11,390 bases of DNA, taken from contig DHXN01000010.1 of assembly GCA_002413705.1 (NCBI GenBank), positions 1 through 11,390 of the forward strand, written 5' to 3'. The notes below the pieces were generated by a model, which saw only the letters and a list, made by a program, of their open reading frames with translations, did not search any database and was not told where the DNA came from. This stretch comes from Candidatus Nomurabacteria bacterium UBA5155 (GTDB lineage Bacteria > Patescibacteriota > Minisyncoccia > Phycocordibacterales > UBA9973). The translations under genes and the position numbers were made by a program. Positions 1 to 6,263 of the stretch are shown piece after piece (the first letter of the stretch is position 1; every line of letters starts with the position of its first letter).

Positions 1-146
1 AAATCAAGAAAGTCGGCACCTTTAAAATTTTTAGGAGATTGTATACCAAAGGCATAGCCTTTATCCAAGGCGATAACGCGAGTGCAGACATAGCAAGCGA
101 GTTGATTACCCAACCCTTGGCCTTTGTATAATTCAGTTACTAACAT
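1..146 (-). CDS. GT11-like glycosyltransferase, N-terminal fragment
   Basis: The minus strand opens with an ATG at 146-144 and stays open for 48 codons to the window edge, so only the N-terminus is visible. It begins MLVTELYKGQGLGNQLACYV. The GLGNQ motif at residues 11-15 is the N-terminal signature of GT11 alpha-1,2-fucosyltransferases and close relatives, which transfer a sugar from a nucleotide donor onto a glycan acceptor. The second GT11 motif would lie outside the window, so donor and acceptor are not predictable. The start lies inside the end of the GT2 gene upstream, with the reading frames overlapping by 14 bp, which suggests translational coupling in one glycan operon. No Shine-Dalgarno sequence is visible. 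The family call is moderate; the coding call is firmer because of the overlap and the motif. Confidence 0.6.
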   Translation of the reverse strand, partial: MLVTELYKGQGLGNQLACYVCTRVIALDKGYAFGIQSPKNFKGADFLD

Positions 147-831
147 ATTTTTTCCACGTGTGTATATATTCTTTTATACGTGTCGATAGGTGTACTAATG
201 TATGTGAAACCTGGTGTTCACCTGTTCTGTTGACCACATTTATATCATTTAAGATAATCGGCTTACCAAACGCATCATAACATCGTTGATAATAATCACA
301 ATCCATTAACCAAATAAGCTTCTCATCAAAGAGTATAGGAGTATCATTTTTTATGGTCAAGACCGAAGGAGAACTGATGGTATTGATACCCCAACGTATT
401 TTATTGTTATATGCAGGATAAAATGGTTTAAAGAAATCAGTACCATTTACGCTATGTATACAAGCTGTTATAAGCCAATGATCTTTTTGCATATCAAAAT
501 GAGTAACGATTTCTTCTAGAGCTTTTTCATGAAAAAGGAAGTCATCTTGGAATAGTACTTTGATTAATTTCCCCGTGGCTTTTTTGATAGCGTTATTTAT
601 GTTTGCCGAAGAGCTCCCACAATGTTCAGTGTTTCGATAATAATGAATGAAGAGCTTATTGTTGTACATAGTACATAGATCTTCAATAGCGGTATTTTGA
701 GAATGGTCAGATATGACAATATCAAAATCCTTAAATGTCTGTGTAGCAAGAATATCAAAACTCTGTTTCAGGAAGATATGACCTAAGTCTTTCATTTCAT
801 ATGTTGGTATGCAGATACTTATGGTAGACAT
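133..831 (-). CDS. GT2 family glycosyltransferase (GT-A fold)
   Basis: This 232-residue protein starts with SICIPTYE, the first beta strand of GT-A family 2 glycosyltransferases. It carries an acidic FQDDFLF stretch at about residues 94-100 in the place of the metal- and nucleotide-binding DxD motif. A second acidic stretch, LMDCDYYQR at about 175-183, fits the region that usually holds the catalytic base. No transmembrane segment is visible, so the enzyme is probably cytoplasmic or peripheral and adds one sugar to a lipid-linked glycan. It lies 7 bp after the flippase gene and overlaps the GT11-like gene, so it is inside a glycan operon. At 232 residues it is a short, single-domain member. 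The gene is AT-rich like its neighbours. The sugar donor cannot be inferred. Confidence 0.85.
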   Translation of the reverse strand: MSTISICIPTYEMKDLGHIFLKQSFDILATQTFKDFDIVISDHSQNTAIEDLCTMYNNKLFIHYYRNTEHCGSSSANINNAIKKATGKLIKVLFQDDFLFHEKALEEIVTHFDMQKDHWLITACIHSVNGTDFFKPFYPAYNNKIRWGINTISSPSVLTIKNDTPILFDEKLIWLMDCDYYQRCYDAFGKPIILNDINVVNRTGEHQVSHTLVHLSTRIKEYIHTWKKYVSN

Positions 832-838
832 GATGTAG

Positions 839-2284
839 TTATGTGATTGTTGCCAACAATTCTATTAATGCTGGTTCTTTTAATAGATATAACATGCCCG
901 CGTAGCTTATCATGGCAATAATTATTGTAAGTATGAAATATAATCCGATTACCTTGCAAGTAATCACGATAGCTGTCATGACGATAGTGGAAAAAATGAT
1001 TCGACCGAGTCTGGGAACAATACTGAATGAAAAAAATCGTTTAAGCATTTGCCAGTTAATTATAGTAATAAATAATTGTGCTATCACTATGGAAATAGCT
1101 GCTCCTACTGCCGCATACCGAGGGATAAGGTAAAGATTTAGTAATACATTGATAACAACACCGGCAGCAGTGGCAATAATAAATTTCTTTTGCAAATTTT
1201 TTGCAAAGATAGCATTGCTTAAAATAATATTTGGGAAATCTGCGAAGACCGATAACATTAAAATTGCCAATACTATAGCGCTAGGTATGTATGATATACC
1301 GAATATAACACTCATGATATTTTTACTAAGTAACCATCCTCCAATGGCAATAGGAAATCCAATAGCAATCACTGTCGTCATAATTTTTTCAAAAATTTGT
1401 TTTGAGGCAATATCGTCATGTTTATTTTTTGATATAAGAGGGAATGTAGAAAGTCCGACAAATACTGGGATGATTATTAAAAATTGCACAATGCGTTCTG
1501 CGGCAGCATAGAAACCGACTTCGGTAGTTGATTTCATCTGCCCCAGCATAATAGTATCGACATTAGCCATTACCGCGGAGAAAATAGTGGTGGCTACAAA
1601 GGGCCATGCAAAATCTATAATCACACCGAGCGTTTTTGCTGAGAATTTCCATTGGATATGTTTAAGTTCAGAAGAAATGATCCATACAGAGGCAATACTG
1701 CCTATGATACTGCCTGTTGCGTAGGCAATTGCTAAAGAGAGAGGGGAAGGGTGCGCAATGAGTAATACAATACCCAAAATTGTGGTGACAGCGTTTATTA
1801 GTATTTTTATGAATGCTTCACGCTCCATTCTTTCGAGTGCGCGATTGACCGAAAGGACAAATTCTCGGAGAGAATCTGAAAAGTTAAGTAATGCCAATGC
1901 CAAAACAATCTTGAGGCCCAATGTCACTGTTCCAAAATGAGGAATTAACAAAAGCGACACTATTAGAGATAATAATAAAAGACCTAATTTCAATACTAAT
2001 GAGGCAGCAAGATACTGATACCTGTTCTCATCACCACTGGATAATTCTTTGGTAATAAAGGTATTAATACCAATATCTCCGAAAACATAAAAGACGGAAA
2101 CAAATGCTAACGCATATGAAAATACTCCCCAACCATTAACACCAAGAACACGAGTGGCGAAAACAATAACTACTAGCTTTAATATGCGACCTAACATTTC
2201 ACCAATAAAAAGCCACGCAGTATTCTTCGCTACAGTCTGTTTGGTGCTGGTATTTTTGAAGAGGAAGTTTTTAATTTTTTCCAT
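839..2284 (-). CDS. Wzx-type lipid-linked oligosaccharide flippase
   Basis: This 481-residue, very hydrophobic protein has about fourteen predicted membrane helices, the layout of the polysaccharide transport branch of the MOP/MATE exporter superfamily. The N-terminal run NTAWLFIGEMLGRI followed by a second helix with GVNGWGVFSYALAF is typical of Wzx/RfbX-like proteins. Such proteins move undecaprenyl-linked sugars from the inner to the outer face of the cytoplasmic membrane. It sits 6 bp after the initiating sugar transferase and 7 bp before a GT2 enzyme, so the order is initiation, flipping, extension. The length matches the family. The gene is strongly AT-rich compared with the body of the sugar transferase upstream, which fits an exchangeable surface-glycan locus. 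Open frames on the opposite strand here are shadows. No ribosome binding site is visible in the short gap. Confidence 0.88.
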   Translation of the reverse strand: MEKIKNFLFKNTSTKQTVAKNTAWLFIGEMLGRILKLVVIVFATRVLGVNGWGVFSYALAFVSVFYVFGDIGINTFITKELSSGDENRYQYLAASLVLKLGLLLLSLIVSLLLIPHFGTVTLGLKIVLALALLNFSDSLREFVLSVNRALERMEREAFIKILINAVTTILGIVLLIAHPSPLSLAIAYATGSIIGSIASVWIISSELKHIQWKFSAKTLGVIIDFAWPFVATTIFSAVMANVDTIMLGQMKSTTEVGFYAAAERIVQFLIIIPVFVGLSTFPLISKNKHDDIASKQIFEKIMTTVIAIGFPIAIGGWLLSKNIMSVIFGISYIPSAIVLAILMLSVFADFPNIILSNAIFAKNLQKKFIIATAAGVVINVLLNLYLIPRYAAVGAAISIVIAQLFITIINWQMLKRFFSFSIVPRLGRIIFSTIVMTAIVITCKVIGLYFILTIIIAMISYAGMLYLLKEPALIELLATIT

Positions 2285-2290
2285 AGTAAT

Positions 2291-3571
2291 TTAGTGAGTG
2301 AAAATTATCTGCAGTGTTTTTAAAACAATACCTAAGTCCAATAGTGGTGTTCTATTCTTCAAATAGTACAAATCATATTCAAATTTCTCTTTGGCGTCGT
2401 CGACAGTGCGGGCGTAGCGGTATTTGATCTGGGCCCAGCCGGTGAAGCCGGGACGGATGGTGTGGCGCAGGAAGTAGTAGGGGATGTGTTGCTCGAGCTG
2501 GGAGACGAACTCGGGACGTTCAGGGCGGGGACCGACCAGGGCCAGGTCGCCTTTGATGACATTGACCATCTGGGGGATTTCATCGATATGGGTCTTGCGC
2601 AGGATGTTGCCGAGGGGGGTAATGCGGAGGTCTCTTTTATCAGCCCAGACGGCGCCTCCCTTCTCGGCTTCTTTGACCATGGAGCGTAATTTGTACATGG
2701 TAAACAGTGTGCCATTTTTGCCGACACGGGTATGAGTGTAAAAAATCGGACGGCCATCTTCGATCAATCGCGCGATGATGGCGATCAACAGAAATGGGGA
2801 AGTGATGATCAGGACAAAGAGCGCGACCATGATTTCAATGACGCGAGTGAAGAAATGCAAGGCCTTATTATCGTGACGGGTCATGATGGTGGTGGCATGC
2901 TCATTGGAGATCAGCGATAGCGGTACTTTGCCGAAGAATGTCTCATAGCTTTCGATCAAGGTCATCGGTTCGGCATTCATTTGTTGCGCCAGCGATAAAA
3001 AAAGCTGCGGATTGATCTGTTCGGCAATCAGGATATTCACATCGCCGTCGGTACTGACTTCTTCACTGGTGTGCCAGTGGGTAGTGAGGTCACCAAAATG
3101 AGGATGATTATGGAACTCCGTCTTCAGTTCGGCAATGAGCGGACTGGTGCCGATAATGGCAATAGAACGGGTGAAGCGCCCGGTGAAGAGGTGGTAGAAC
3201 AAGCGGCGCCACAGGATGAGCAAGACGAGGGAGAATACAGCCACCAGCAGCAAATTGGTTTTTGGTGTAATGCCGTTGGTGGCGGAAAAAATATAAAAAT
3301 ACACTACCCCGAGCACGATGTTCACTGCCGTGCTGGCGAGCAAGAGGCCGATGTTGCGCGGGTTAGGGTTGACCCGGCGCAGGTTGTACAGATCAAAAAT
3401 AAAAAAGACGATCAGCCACAGGGCGAACAACCAGACAAAGAGCGTGGCTTGCTGCATTAAAAAGGCGTGATCAATGTGAATATTGAATCGCAGGAGGGTC
3501 ATGGCCCAAAAGGCCAGCATTAACGATAGGCAGTCTCCCAAGAAAAGCATGGAACGCTGGTGTTGGAACAT
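2291..3571 (-). CDS. Undecaprenyl-phosphate sugar phosphotransferase (WcaJ/WbaP-like)
   Basis: This is a polyprenyl glycosylphosphotransferase that starts glycan assembly by moving a sugar-1-phosphate from a nucleotide sugar onto undecaprenyl phosphate. Numbered from the start chosen here (426 residues), four N-terminal helices lie at about 9-121, then a Rossmann-like domain, a membrane hairpin at about 244-264 and the catalytic domain. That domain carries KLRSM (294-298), DEIPQ (330-334), LVGPRPERPEF (345-355) and RPGFTGWAQ (373-381), all standard for the Bac_transf family. An upstream ATG at 3589 would add six residues, but an extended -10 element overlaps it. The ATG at 3571 then falls at the expected transcription start, so the short form is preferred. 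Codon use switches from C-ending to A/T-ending codons near 2383, within the last 35 codons. The sugar specificity is unknown. Confidence 0.9.
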   Translation of the reverse strand: MFQHQRSMLFLGDCLSLMLAFWAMTLLRFNIHIDHAFLMQQATLFVWLFALWLIVFFIFDLYNLRRVNPNPRNIGLLLASTAVNIVLGVVYFYIFSATNGITPKTNLLLVAVFSLVLLILWRRLFYHLFTGRFTRSIAIIGTSPLIAELKTEFHNHPHFGDLTTHWHTSEEVSTDGDVNILIAEQINPQLFLSLAQQMNAEPMTLIESYETFFGKVPLSLISNEHATTIMTRHDNKALHFFTRVIEIMVALFVLIITSPFLLIAIIARLIEDGRPIFYTHTRVGKNGTLFTMYKLRSMVKEAEKGGAVWADKRDLRITPLGNILRKTHIDEIPQMVNVIKGDLALVGPRPERPEFVSQLEQHIPYYFLRHTIRPGFTGWAQIKYRYARTVDDAKEKFEYDLYYLKNRTPLLDLGIVLKTLQIIFTH

Positions 3572-3577
3572 TGAACC

Positions 3578-3588
3578 AGTATATACCA
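3578..3588 (-). promoter_or_regulatory. Extended -10 promoter of the glycan cluster
   Basis: On the minus strand TGG at 3588-3586 directly precedes TATATA (3585-3580), with TATACT (3583-3578) as an alternative hexamer. No -35 box is evident. Transcription would start near 3573-3571, right at the ATG chosen for the sugar transferase, predicting a leaderless mRNA. Confidence 0.45.
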
Positions 3589-3592
3589 TTTG

Positions 3593-3601
3593 TGGTACAA
3601 T
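3593..3601 (+). promoter_or_regulatory. Extended -10 promoter of the cupredoxin-like pair
   Basis: The element TGGTACAAT has an extended -10 TG (3593-3594) and the hexamer TACAAT (3596-3601). A TTGAAC at 3571-3576 could act as a -35 box, but with a long 19-nt spacer. The start point near 3608 lies about two bases before the ATG at 3610, predicting a leaderless or almost leaderless message. It lies within 30 bp of the divergent promoter. Confidence 0.45.
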
Positions 3602-3609
3602 ATGGGCAT

Positions 3610-4059
3610 ATGGAACAACACAACAAACATTTGATTATTGCCGGTATTGCTGTAGTAGTGGTTATCGCCCTGGCTATCGCATTGCCACATTTTAAGCAGC
3701 CAGTATTGGCACCAACGACGCCTGCTGATACGACGGTCAGTACTGCCAAGACCACCGTACCCGTTGCAGCAACTCCGACTGCTGGTCAGGCAGCCTGGGA
3801 TGCAATGCTAAAGAAATATCAAAACAGCAGCGTTACATTTGCTGCTGACTGTACGGCTAGTCCCATCACTCAAGCATTGAAAGTTGGCACTACAGTGTTA
3901 TTGGTGAATAACAGCGATATTAACCACACTGTCACTGTCGGCACACATAGCTACAATATCGGCGCTCGTCACTACAAACCTATCATGCTTCAGGGCAAGG
4001 GCAGCACCATCATCAGTTGCGACGGTCATCAAAACGTTGCAAATATCGGAGTTGAATAA
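3610..4059 (+). CDS. Membrane-anchored cupredoxin-like domain protein 1
   Basis: This 149-residue protein has a short polar N-terminus and one hydrophobic helix at about 8-25. A Thr/Ala/Pro-rich linker follows at about 30-60, then a small beta-rich domain at 70-149. That is the layout of an anchored extracytoplasmic domain. The domain resembles a cupredoxin-like beta sandwich: VLLVNNSDINHTVTVG contains a His (106) where copper proteins often have a ligand, and ISCDGHQN carries Cys137 and His140. The usual downstream Met ligand is absent and a second Cys (81) could pair with Cys137, so copper binding is doubtful and a disulfide is likelier. The ATG at 3610 is preferred over an in-frame TTG at 3571, which would precede the predicted transcription start. 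It is co-transcribed with a paralogue 10 bp downstream. Its function is not known. Confidence 0.7.
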   Translation: MEQHNKHLIIAGIAVVVVIALAIALPHFKQPVLAPTTPADTTVSTAKTTVPVAATPTAGQAAWDAMLKKYQNSSVTFAADCTASPITQALKVGTTVLLVNNSDINHTVTVGTHSYNIGARHYKPIMLQGKGSTIISCDGHQNVANIGVE

Positions 4060-4069
4060 ACTAAAAGCT

Positions 4070-4561
4070 ATGAAACCATCTTTCACTATCGGAATAATCT
4101 TATTGGTGATACTGATAGGGTTTGGTATTGTGCACTATTCACACCCTTTTCGTTTTCAAAGTCCGGTGGTATTTCTGCCAGAATCGCAGCAAGTTATCAG
4201 CAGTAACAAAGAAAAGACAGTTCAAGACAATCCCGATACTTCAACTATAAATAATCTTCAGGCAGTGTCAGGGGCCAGTGCTATTGATCAGACCAGCTAT
4301 GAAAAAGCACTGCAGACATACAGTGGACGAGTGGTGCAGCTTAACGATAATTGCCGAGCTACTCCTGTGACACTCATAATTCCTATCAAGACTGTCGTCA
4401 TGCTGGACAATCGTTCTCCGTATCAGCGCAGTGTGATTGTCGGCCCAAGAACCTATGCCATTTCCGGCAACGACTATATGCTCGCGTCATTTAATGATCG
4501 CGGACAGTACGCCATCACCTGCGACTCGGTGCAATCCGTTTCGATTATTTCGGTGCAATAG
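4070..4561 (+). CDS. Membrane-anchored cupredoxin-like domain protein 2 (paralogue)
   Basis: This 163-residue protein begins with one hydrophobic helix (about residues 5-21). It continues with a polar linker to about 75 and ends in a beta-rich domain that aligns by eye with the end of the preceding protein. Shared positions include a Tyr-containing helix before the domain, NDNCRATP against AADCTASP, and YAITCDSVQS against TIISCDGHQN. Both cysteines (95 and 151) are conserved. The two histidines that could bind metal in the first copy are Arg and Val/Ser here, so this copy is unlikely to bind copper. The ATG at 4070 follows the previous stop by 10 bp without a Shine-Dalgarno sequence. The 3' end overlaps the convergent hicA gene by 17 bp. 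This is probably an extracytoplasmic structural or binding domain; the function is unknown. Confidence 0.7.
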   Translation: MKPSFTIGIILLVILIGFGIVHYSHPFRFQSPVVFLPESQQVISSNKEKTVQDNPDTSTINNLQAVSGASAIDQTSYEKALQTYSGRVVQLNDNCRATPVTLIIPIKTVVMLDNRSPYQRSVIVGPRTYAISGNDYMLASFNDRGQYAITCDSVQSVSIISVQ

Positions 4562-4775
4562 CTTTAAGATATTCTTCTCTTGAAATACCGAGCGTTTTTA
4601 GATTTTTTAATACAATAAATATCGGCAAAGAATTGTAGCGTGGAACAACAATTGACCTCTCAATACCTTCTTTATAGAAAATGCGATGATCTCCTCGTTC
4701 CCGGTCAAATTTGCAGCCGACCGACAACAAAAACTTCTCGAATTTCTTCCAGTGTGGAGGTGTTATTTTGGGCAT
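4545..4775 (-). CDS. hicA: HicA-family mRNA interferase toxin
   Basis: This 76-residue basic protein matches the HicA/YcfA-like family, a small double-stranded-RNA-binding-like fold that cuts mRNA when not held by HicB. The family core is visible: an N-terminal helix containing WKKFEKFLLSVG, then RERGDHRIFY with His30 as the catalytic histidine, then IVVPRYNS and a C-terminal helix with LKTLGISREEYLKAI. The length is normal for the family. It lies 5 bp after the hicB-like gene on the same strand, an arrangement of antitoxin first that many hicBA loci share. The last 17 bp overlap the end of the convergent cupredoxin-like gene, so messages from the two sides would be antisense at their tails. 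No Shine-Dalgarno sequence is seen, which suggests coupling to hicB. Confidence 0.85.
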   Translation of the reverse strand: MPKITPPHWKKFEKFLLSVGCKFDRERGDHRIFYKEGIERSIVVPRYNSLPIFIVLKNLKTLGISREEYLKAIAPK

Positions 4776-4780
4776 TGATA

Positions 4781-5065
4781 TTATGCAAATGCCGGTACAT
4801 TAACATCAATAAATTGTGATGAAATTATTTGCGGCGGAGTCCACTTTCCTTGTTCTTTTTTCCAGCCCAATTCTGTTAAAACAATTTCAGTATTTCCTCT
4901 GGAAACAATGTCTTCAAGGAAAATAAGTACTATTTCCCGAAATCTCTTGCGCGCCTCCTTTTCTGTTTTGCCACAAGTTGCAAGATCTAACGCCGGGGTA
5001 TATGCCACAAACGTTTTACCTTCTTGAAATATCGTTATTGGTAATGTATATGATAGTGCCTTCAT
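4781..5065 (-). CDS. hicB: HicB-family antitoxin
   Basis: The product, 94 residues from the ATG at 5065, has the partial RNase H-like fold of HicB antitoxins. It shows a first strand YTLPITIFQEGKTFVAY, then TPALDLATCGKTEKEARKRF, then a helix and a strand ending LTELGW. HicB binds HicA and blocks its active site. There is no clear C-terminal ribbon-helix-helix or helix-turn-helix domain, so repression of its own promoter may be weak or need another protein. A longer form starting at 5080 (five extra residues) is possible. The -10 hexamer of a well-spaced promoter overlaps that upstream ATG, so 5065 is preferred. The gene is divergent from rplJ. Confidence 0.8.
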   Translation of the reverse strand: MKALSYTLPITIFQEGKTFVAYTPALDLATCGKTEKEARKRFREIVLIFLEDIVSRGNTEIVLTELGWKKEQGKWTPPQIISSQFIDVNVPAFA

Positions 5066-5075
5066 GTATATATTC

Positions 5076-5104
5076 ATCATAATATAATACTAAGGCGATA
5101 TCAA
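5076..5104 (-). promoter_or_regulatory. hicBA promoter
   Basis: On the minus strand TTGATA (5104-5099) and TATGAT (5081-5076) are separated by 17 nt, each matching the sigma-70 consensus at five of six positions. Transcription would begin about 5069, four bases before the ATG at 5065. An odd-centred inverted repeat, AATTC/GAATT (5103-5113), overlaps the -35 side and could be an operator. Confidence 0.5.
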
Positions 5105-5144
5105 TTCTGAATTAAGAAATAATAAAGGTTTAATAAAGCGATAA

Positions 5145-5172
5145 TTGACTTTTCAGGCATTTTTGATACAGT
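5145..5172 (+). promoter_or_regulatory. rplJL promoter
   Basis: TTGACT (5145-5150) and TACAGT (5167-5172) are separated by 16 nt, and TG at 5164-5165 gives an extended -10. The start point near 5179 places the L10 leader stem at the very 5' end of the transcript, which supports the assignment. Confidence 0.55.
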
Positions 5173-5180
5173 ATCAGCGT

Positions 5181-5238
5181 GTAGATCGGAGACCGTAGGC
5201 ATTCATAAGTCCTGCCGAGATCTGTTTATATAATCTAC
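5181..5238 (+). promoter_or_regulatory. Ribosomal protein L10 leader (autoregulatory RNA)
   Basis: The untranslated region before rplJ contains the hallmark of L10 leaders, GGAGACCGTAGGC on one side and CCTGCCGAG on the other. These form a kink-turn-like internal loop that binds the L10-L12 complex. The outer stem GTAGAT (5181-5186) with ATCTAC (5233-5238) closes it exactly. L10 in excess binds this RNA and lowers its own expression. No U-tract terminator follows before the rplJ start at 5284, so control is more likely at translation or stability than by attenuation. Confidence 0.8.
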
Positions 5239-5283
5239 ATTCCGTCATTCATTTAGCGGACTTATTAACAAAAGAAAAAAACT

Positions 5284-5775
5284 ATGGCAATTTCAAAAGA
5301 GAAAAAGCACGAAATCGTGTCCTCTTTTTCAGATATTGTTTCTGGCGCCGAATCAGTAGTATTCGTCCAGTTCAATAAATTGACCGTTCTCAACAGCAAT
5401 GCACTTCGTCGCAAGCTTCGCGCTTCTGACGTGGGCTACAAAGTAGGGAAGAAGACTCTCTTGAAGCGCGTTCTCAGCGAACAGGGCTACAAAGGAGAAT
5501 TACCCCCGCTTGAAGGCGAGATTGCTGTTGCATACAGTGCTGACCCTCTGGCTGCAGCTCGCGAAGTCTATGACTTCCAAACTGCGCACAAAGGCATCGT
5601 CAGTATTGTCGGCGGCGTATTTGAAAAAGGATACAAGAACCAATCTGAAATGATGTCTATTGCGACTATCCCACCATTGCACACATTGCGTGGCATGTTC
5701 GTCAATATCATCAATTCACCAATTCAGCGTTTCGCAATTGCGCTCGATCAAATTGCATTAACAAAATCTAAATAA
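5284..5775 (+). CDS. rplJ: Large ribosomal subunit protein uL10
   Basis: This 163-residue protein is the stalk base of the 50S subunit, which binds 23S rRNA and carries L7/L12 dimers. The N-terminal segment MAISKEKKHEIVSSFSD, then VVFVQFNKLTV, LRRKLRASDVGYKVGKKTLL and a C-terminal helix with FAIALDQIA match L10. The C-terminal helix is the docking site for L12 dimers. The length is normal. The gene follows an L10 leader RNA and precedes rplL by 5 bp, the classic pair. The usual upstream rplK-rplA genes are missing here and hicBA lies there instead. No Shine-Dalgarno motif is seen; only an A-rich stretch precedes the ATG. Confidence 0.95.
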   Translation: MAISKEKKHEIVSSFSDIVSGAESVVFVQFNKLTVLNSNALRRKLRASDVGYKVGKKTLLKRVLSEQGYKGELPPLEGEIAVAYSADPLAAAREVYDFQTAHKGIVSIVGGVFEKGYKNQSEMMSIATIPPLHTLRGMFVNIINSPIQRFAIALDQIALTKSK

Positions 5776-5780
5776 CTATT

Positions 5781-6170
5781 ATGGAAGAAAATAACAACGT
5801 AGAAGTTCCTGCGAAATTCAAGTCTATCGTTTCAGAAATTGAAAAGATGTCTGTGCTTGAACTCAATGAACTGGTAAAAATATTCGAAGAAAAATTTGGC
5901 GTGTCAGCATCTGCAGTAGCAGCAGCTGGTCCAGCCGTAGCTGCGGAAGCAGAAGAAAAAGACAGCTTTGCTGTAGTGCTTGCATCAGCCGGTGAACAGA
6001 AAATCGCCGTGATGAAAGTTATCAAGGAAGCGCTTGGCCTCGGACTCAAAGAAGCTAAGGATCTCGTTGACGCTGCACCGTCTACACTTAAAGAAGGTGC
6101 AAAGAAAGACGAAGCAGAAGCTTTGAAGAAATCTATCGAAGAAGCAGGTGGCAAGGTTGAATTGAAATAA
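5781..6170 (+). CDS. rplL: Large ribosomal subunit protein bL12 (L7/L12)
   Basis: This 129-residue protein has the N-terminal dimerisation helices (VLELNELVKIFEEKFGVSAS), an Ala/Glu-rich hinge at about residues 47-60 and a C-terminal domain. That domain contains KIAVMKVIKEALGLGLKEAK and EAGGKVELK, which recruit translation factors to the ribosome. It is a full-length member. The gene is 5 bp downstream of rplJ and ends in front of a strong terminator, so the operon is only rplJ-rplL. In most bacteria rpoB would follow; here a Panacea-domain gene follows. No Shine-Dalgarno sequence lies in the short gap, so translation is probably coupled to rplJ, although L12 is needed in several copies per L10. 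Confidence 0.96.
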   Translation: MEENNNVEVPAKFKSIVSEIEKMSVLELNELVKIFEEKFGVSASAVAAAGPAVAAEAEEKDSFAVVLASAGEQKIAVMKVIKEALGLGLKEAKDLVDAAPSTLKEGAKKDEAEALKKSIEEAGGKVELK

Positions 6171-6184
6171 TTCACTTTGTACTA

Positions 6185-6220
6185 GTAAAAAGCACATGTG
6201 TAATAGCGTGTGCTTTTTAC
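6185..6220 (+). terminator. rplJL terminator
   Basis: A perfect 12-bp stem, GTAAAAAGCACA (6185-6196) with TGTGCTTTTTAC (6209-6220), encloses a 12-nt loop. The A-run and U-run inside the stem let it work in either direction. It closes the rplJL operon and insulates the next promoter. Confidence 0.8.
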
Positions 6221-6228
6221 ATTAGAAA

Positions 6229-6257
6229 TTGATTTAAGGCGCTAATTTTGCTATCAT
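6229..6257 (+). promoter_or_regulatory. Promoter of the Panacea-domain pair
   Basis: TTGATT (6229-6234), a 17-nt spacer and TATCAT (6252-6257), preceded by an extended TG at 6249-6250, form a well-shaped sigma-70 promoter. The expected start, seven bases after the -10 box, is 6264, which is the A of the ATG. This predicts a leaderless mRNA. Confidence 0.65.
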
Positions 6258-6263
6258 ATAAGT

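Noticed and set aside
912..1940. Plus-strand open frames of 60-120 codons
   Set aside because: They are antisense to the flippase, which has full family features; they show no domain and only mirror the hydrophobic codons of the real gene.
2359..3460. Several open frames of 62-132 codons overlapping the sugar transferase
   Set aside because: They arise from the GC-rich body of the sugar transferase gene; the products are low-complexity or charged and lack starts with any signal.
3571..3609. TTG start extending the first cupredoxin-like protein
   Set aside because: It would lie upstream of the predicted transcription start and would disrupt the normal short polar N-terminus before the membrane helix.
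5229..5234. Perfect TATAAT as a second rplJ promoter
   Set aside because: It lies in the 3' part of the L10 leader, directly before the closing strand of the outer stem, and has no -35 box at a fitting distance.
5768..6197. Minus-strand open frames across rplL
   Set aside because: They are shadows of the Ala/Lys/Glu-rich codons of rplL.
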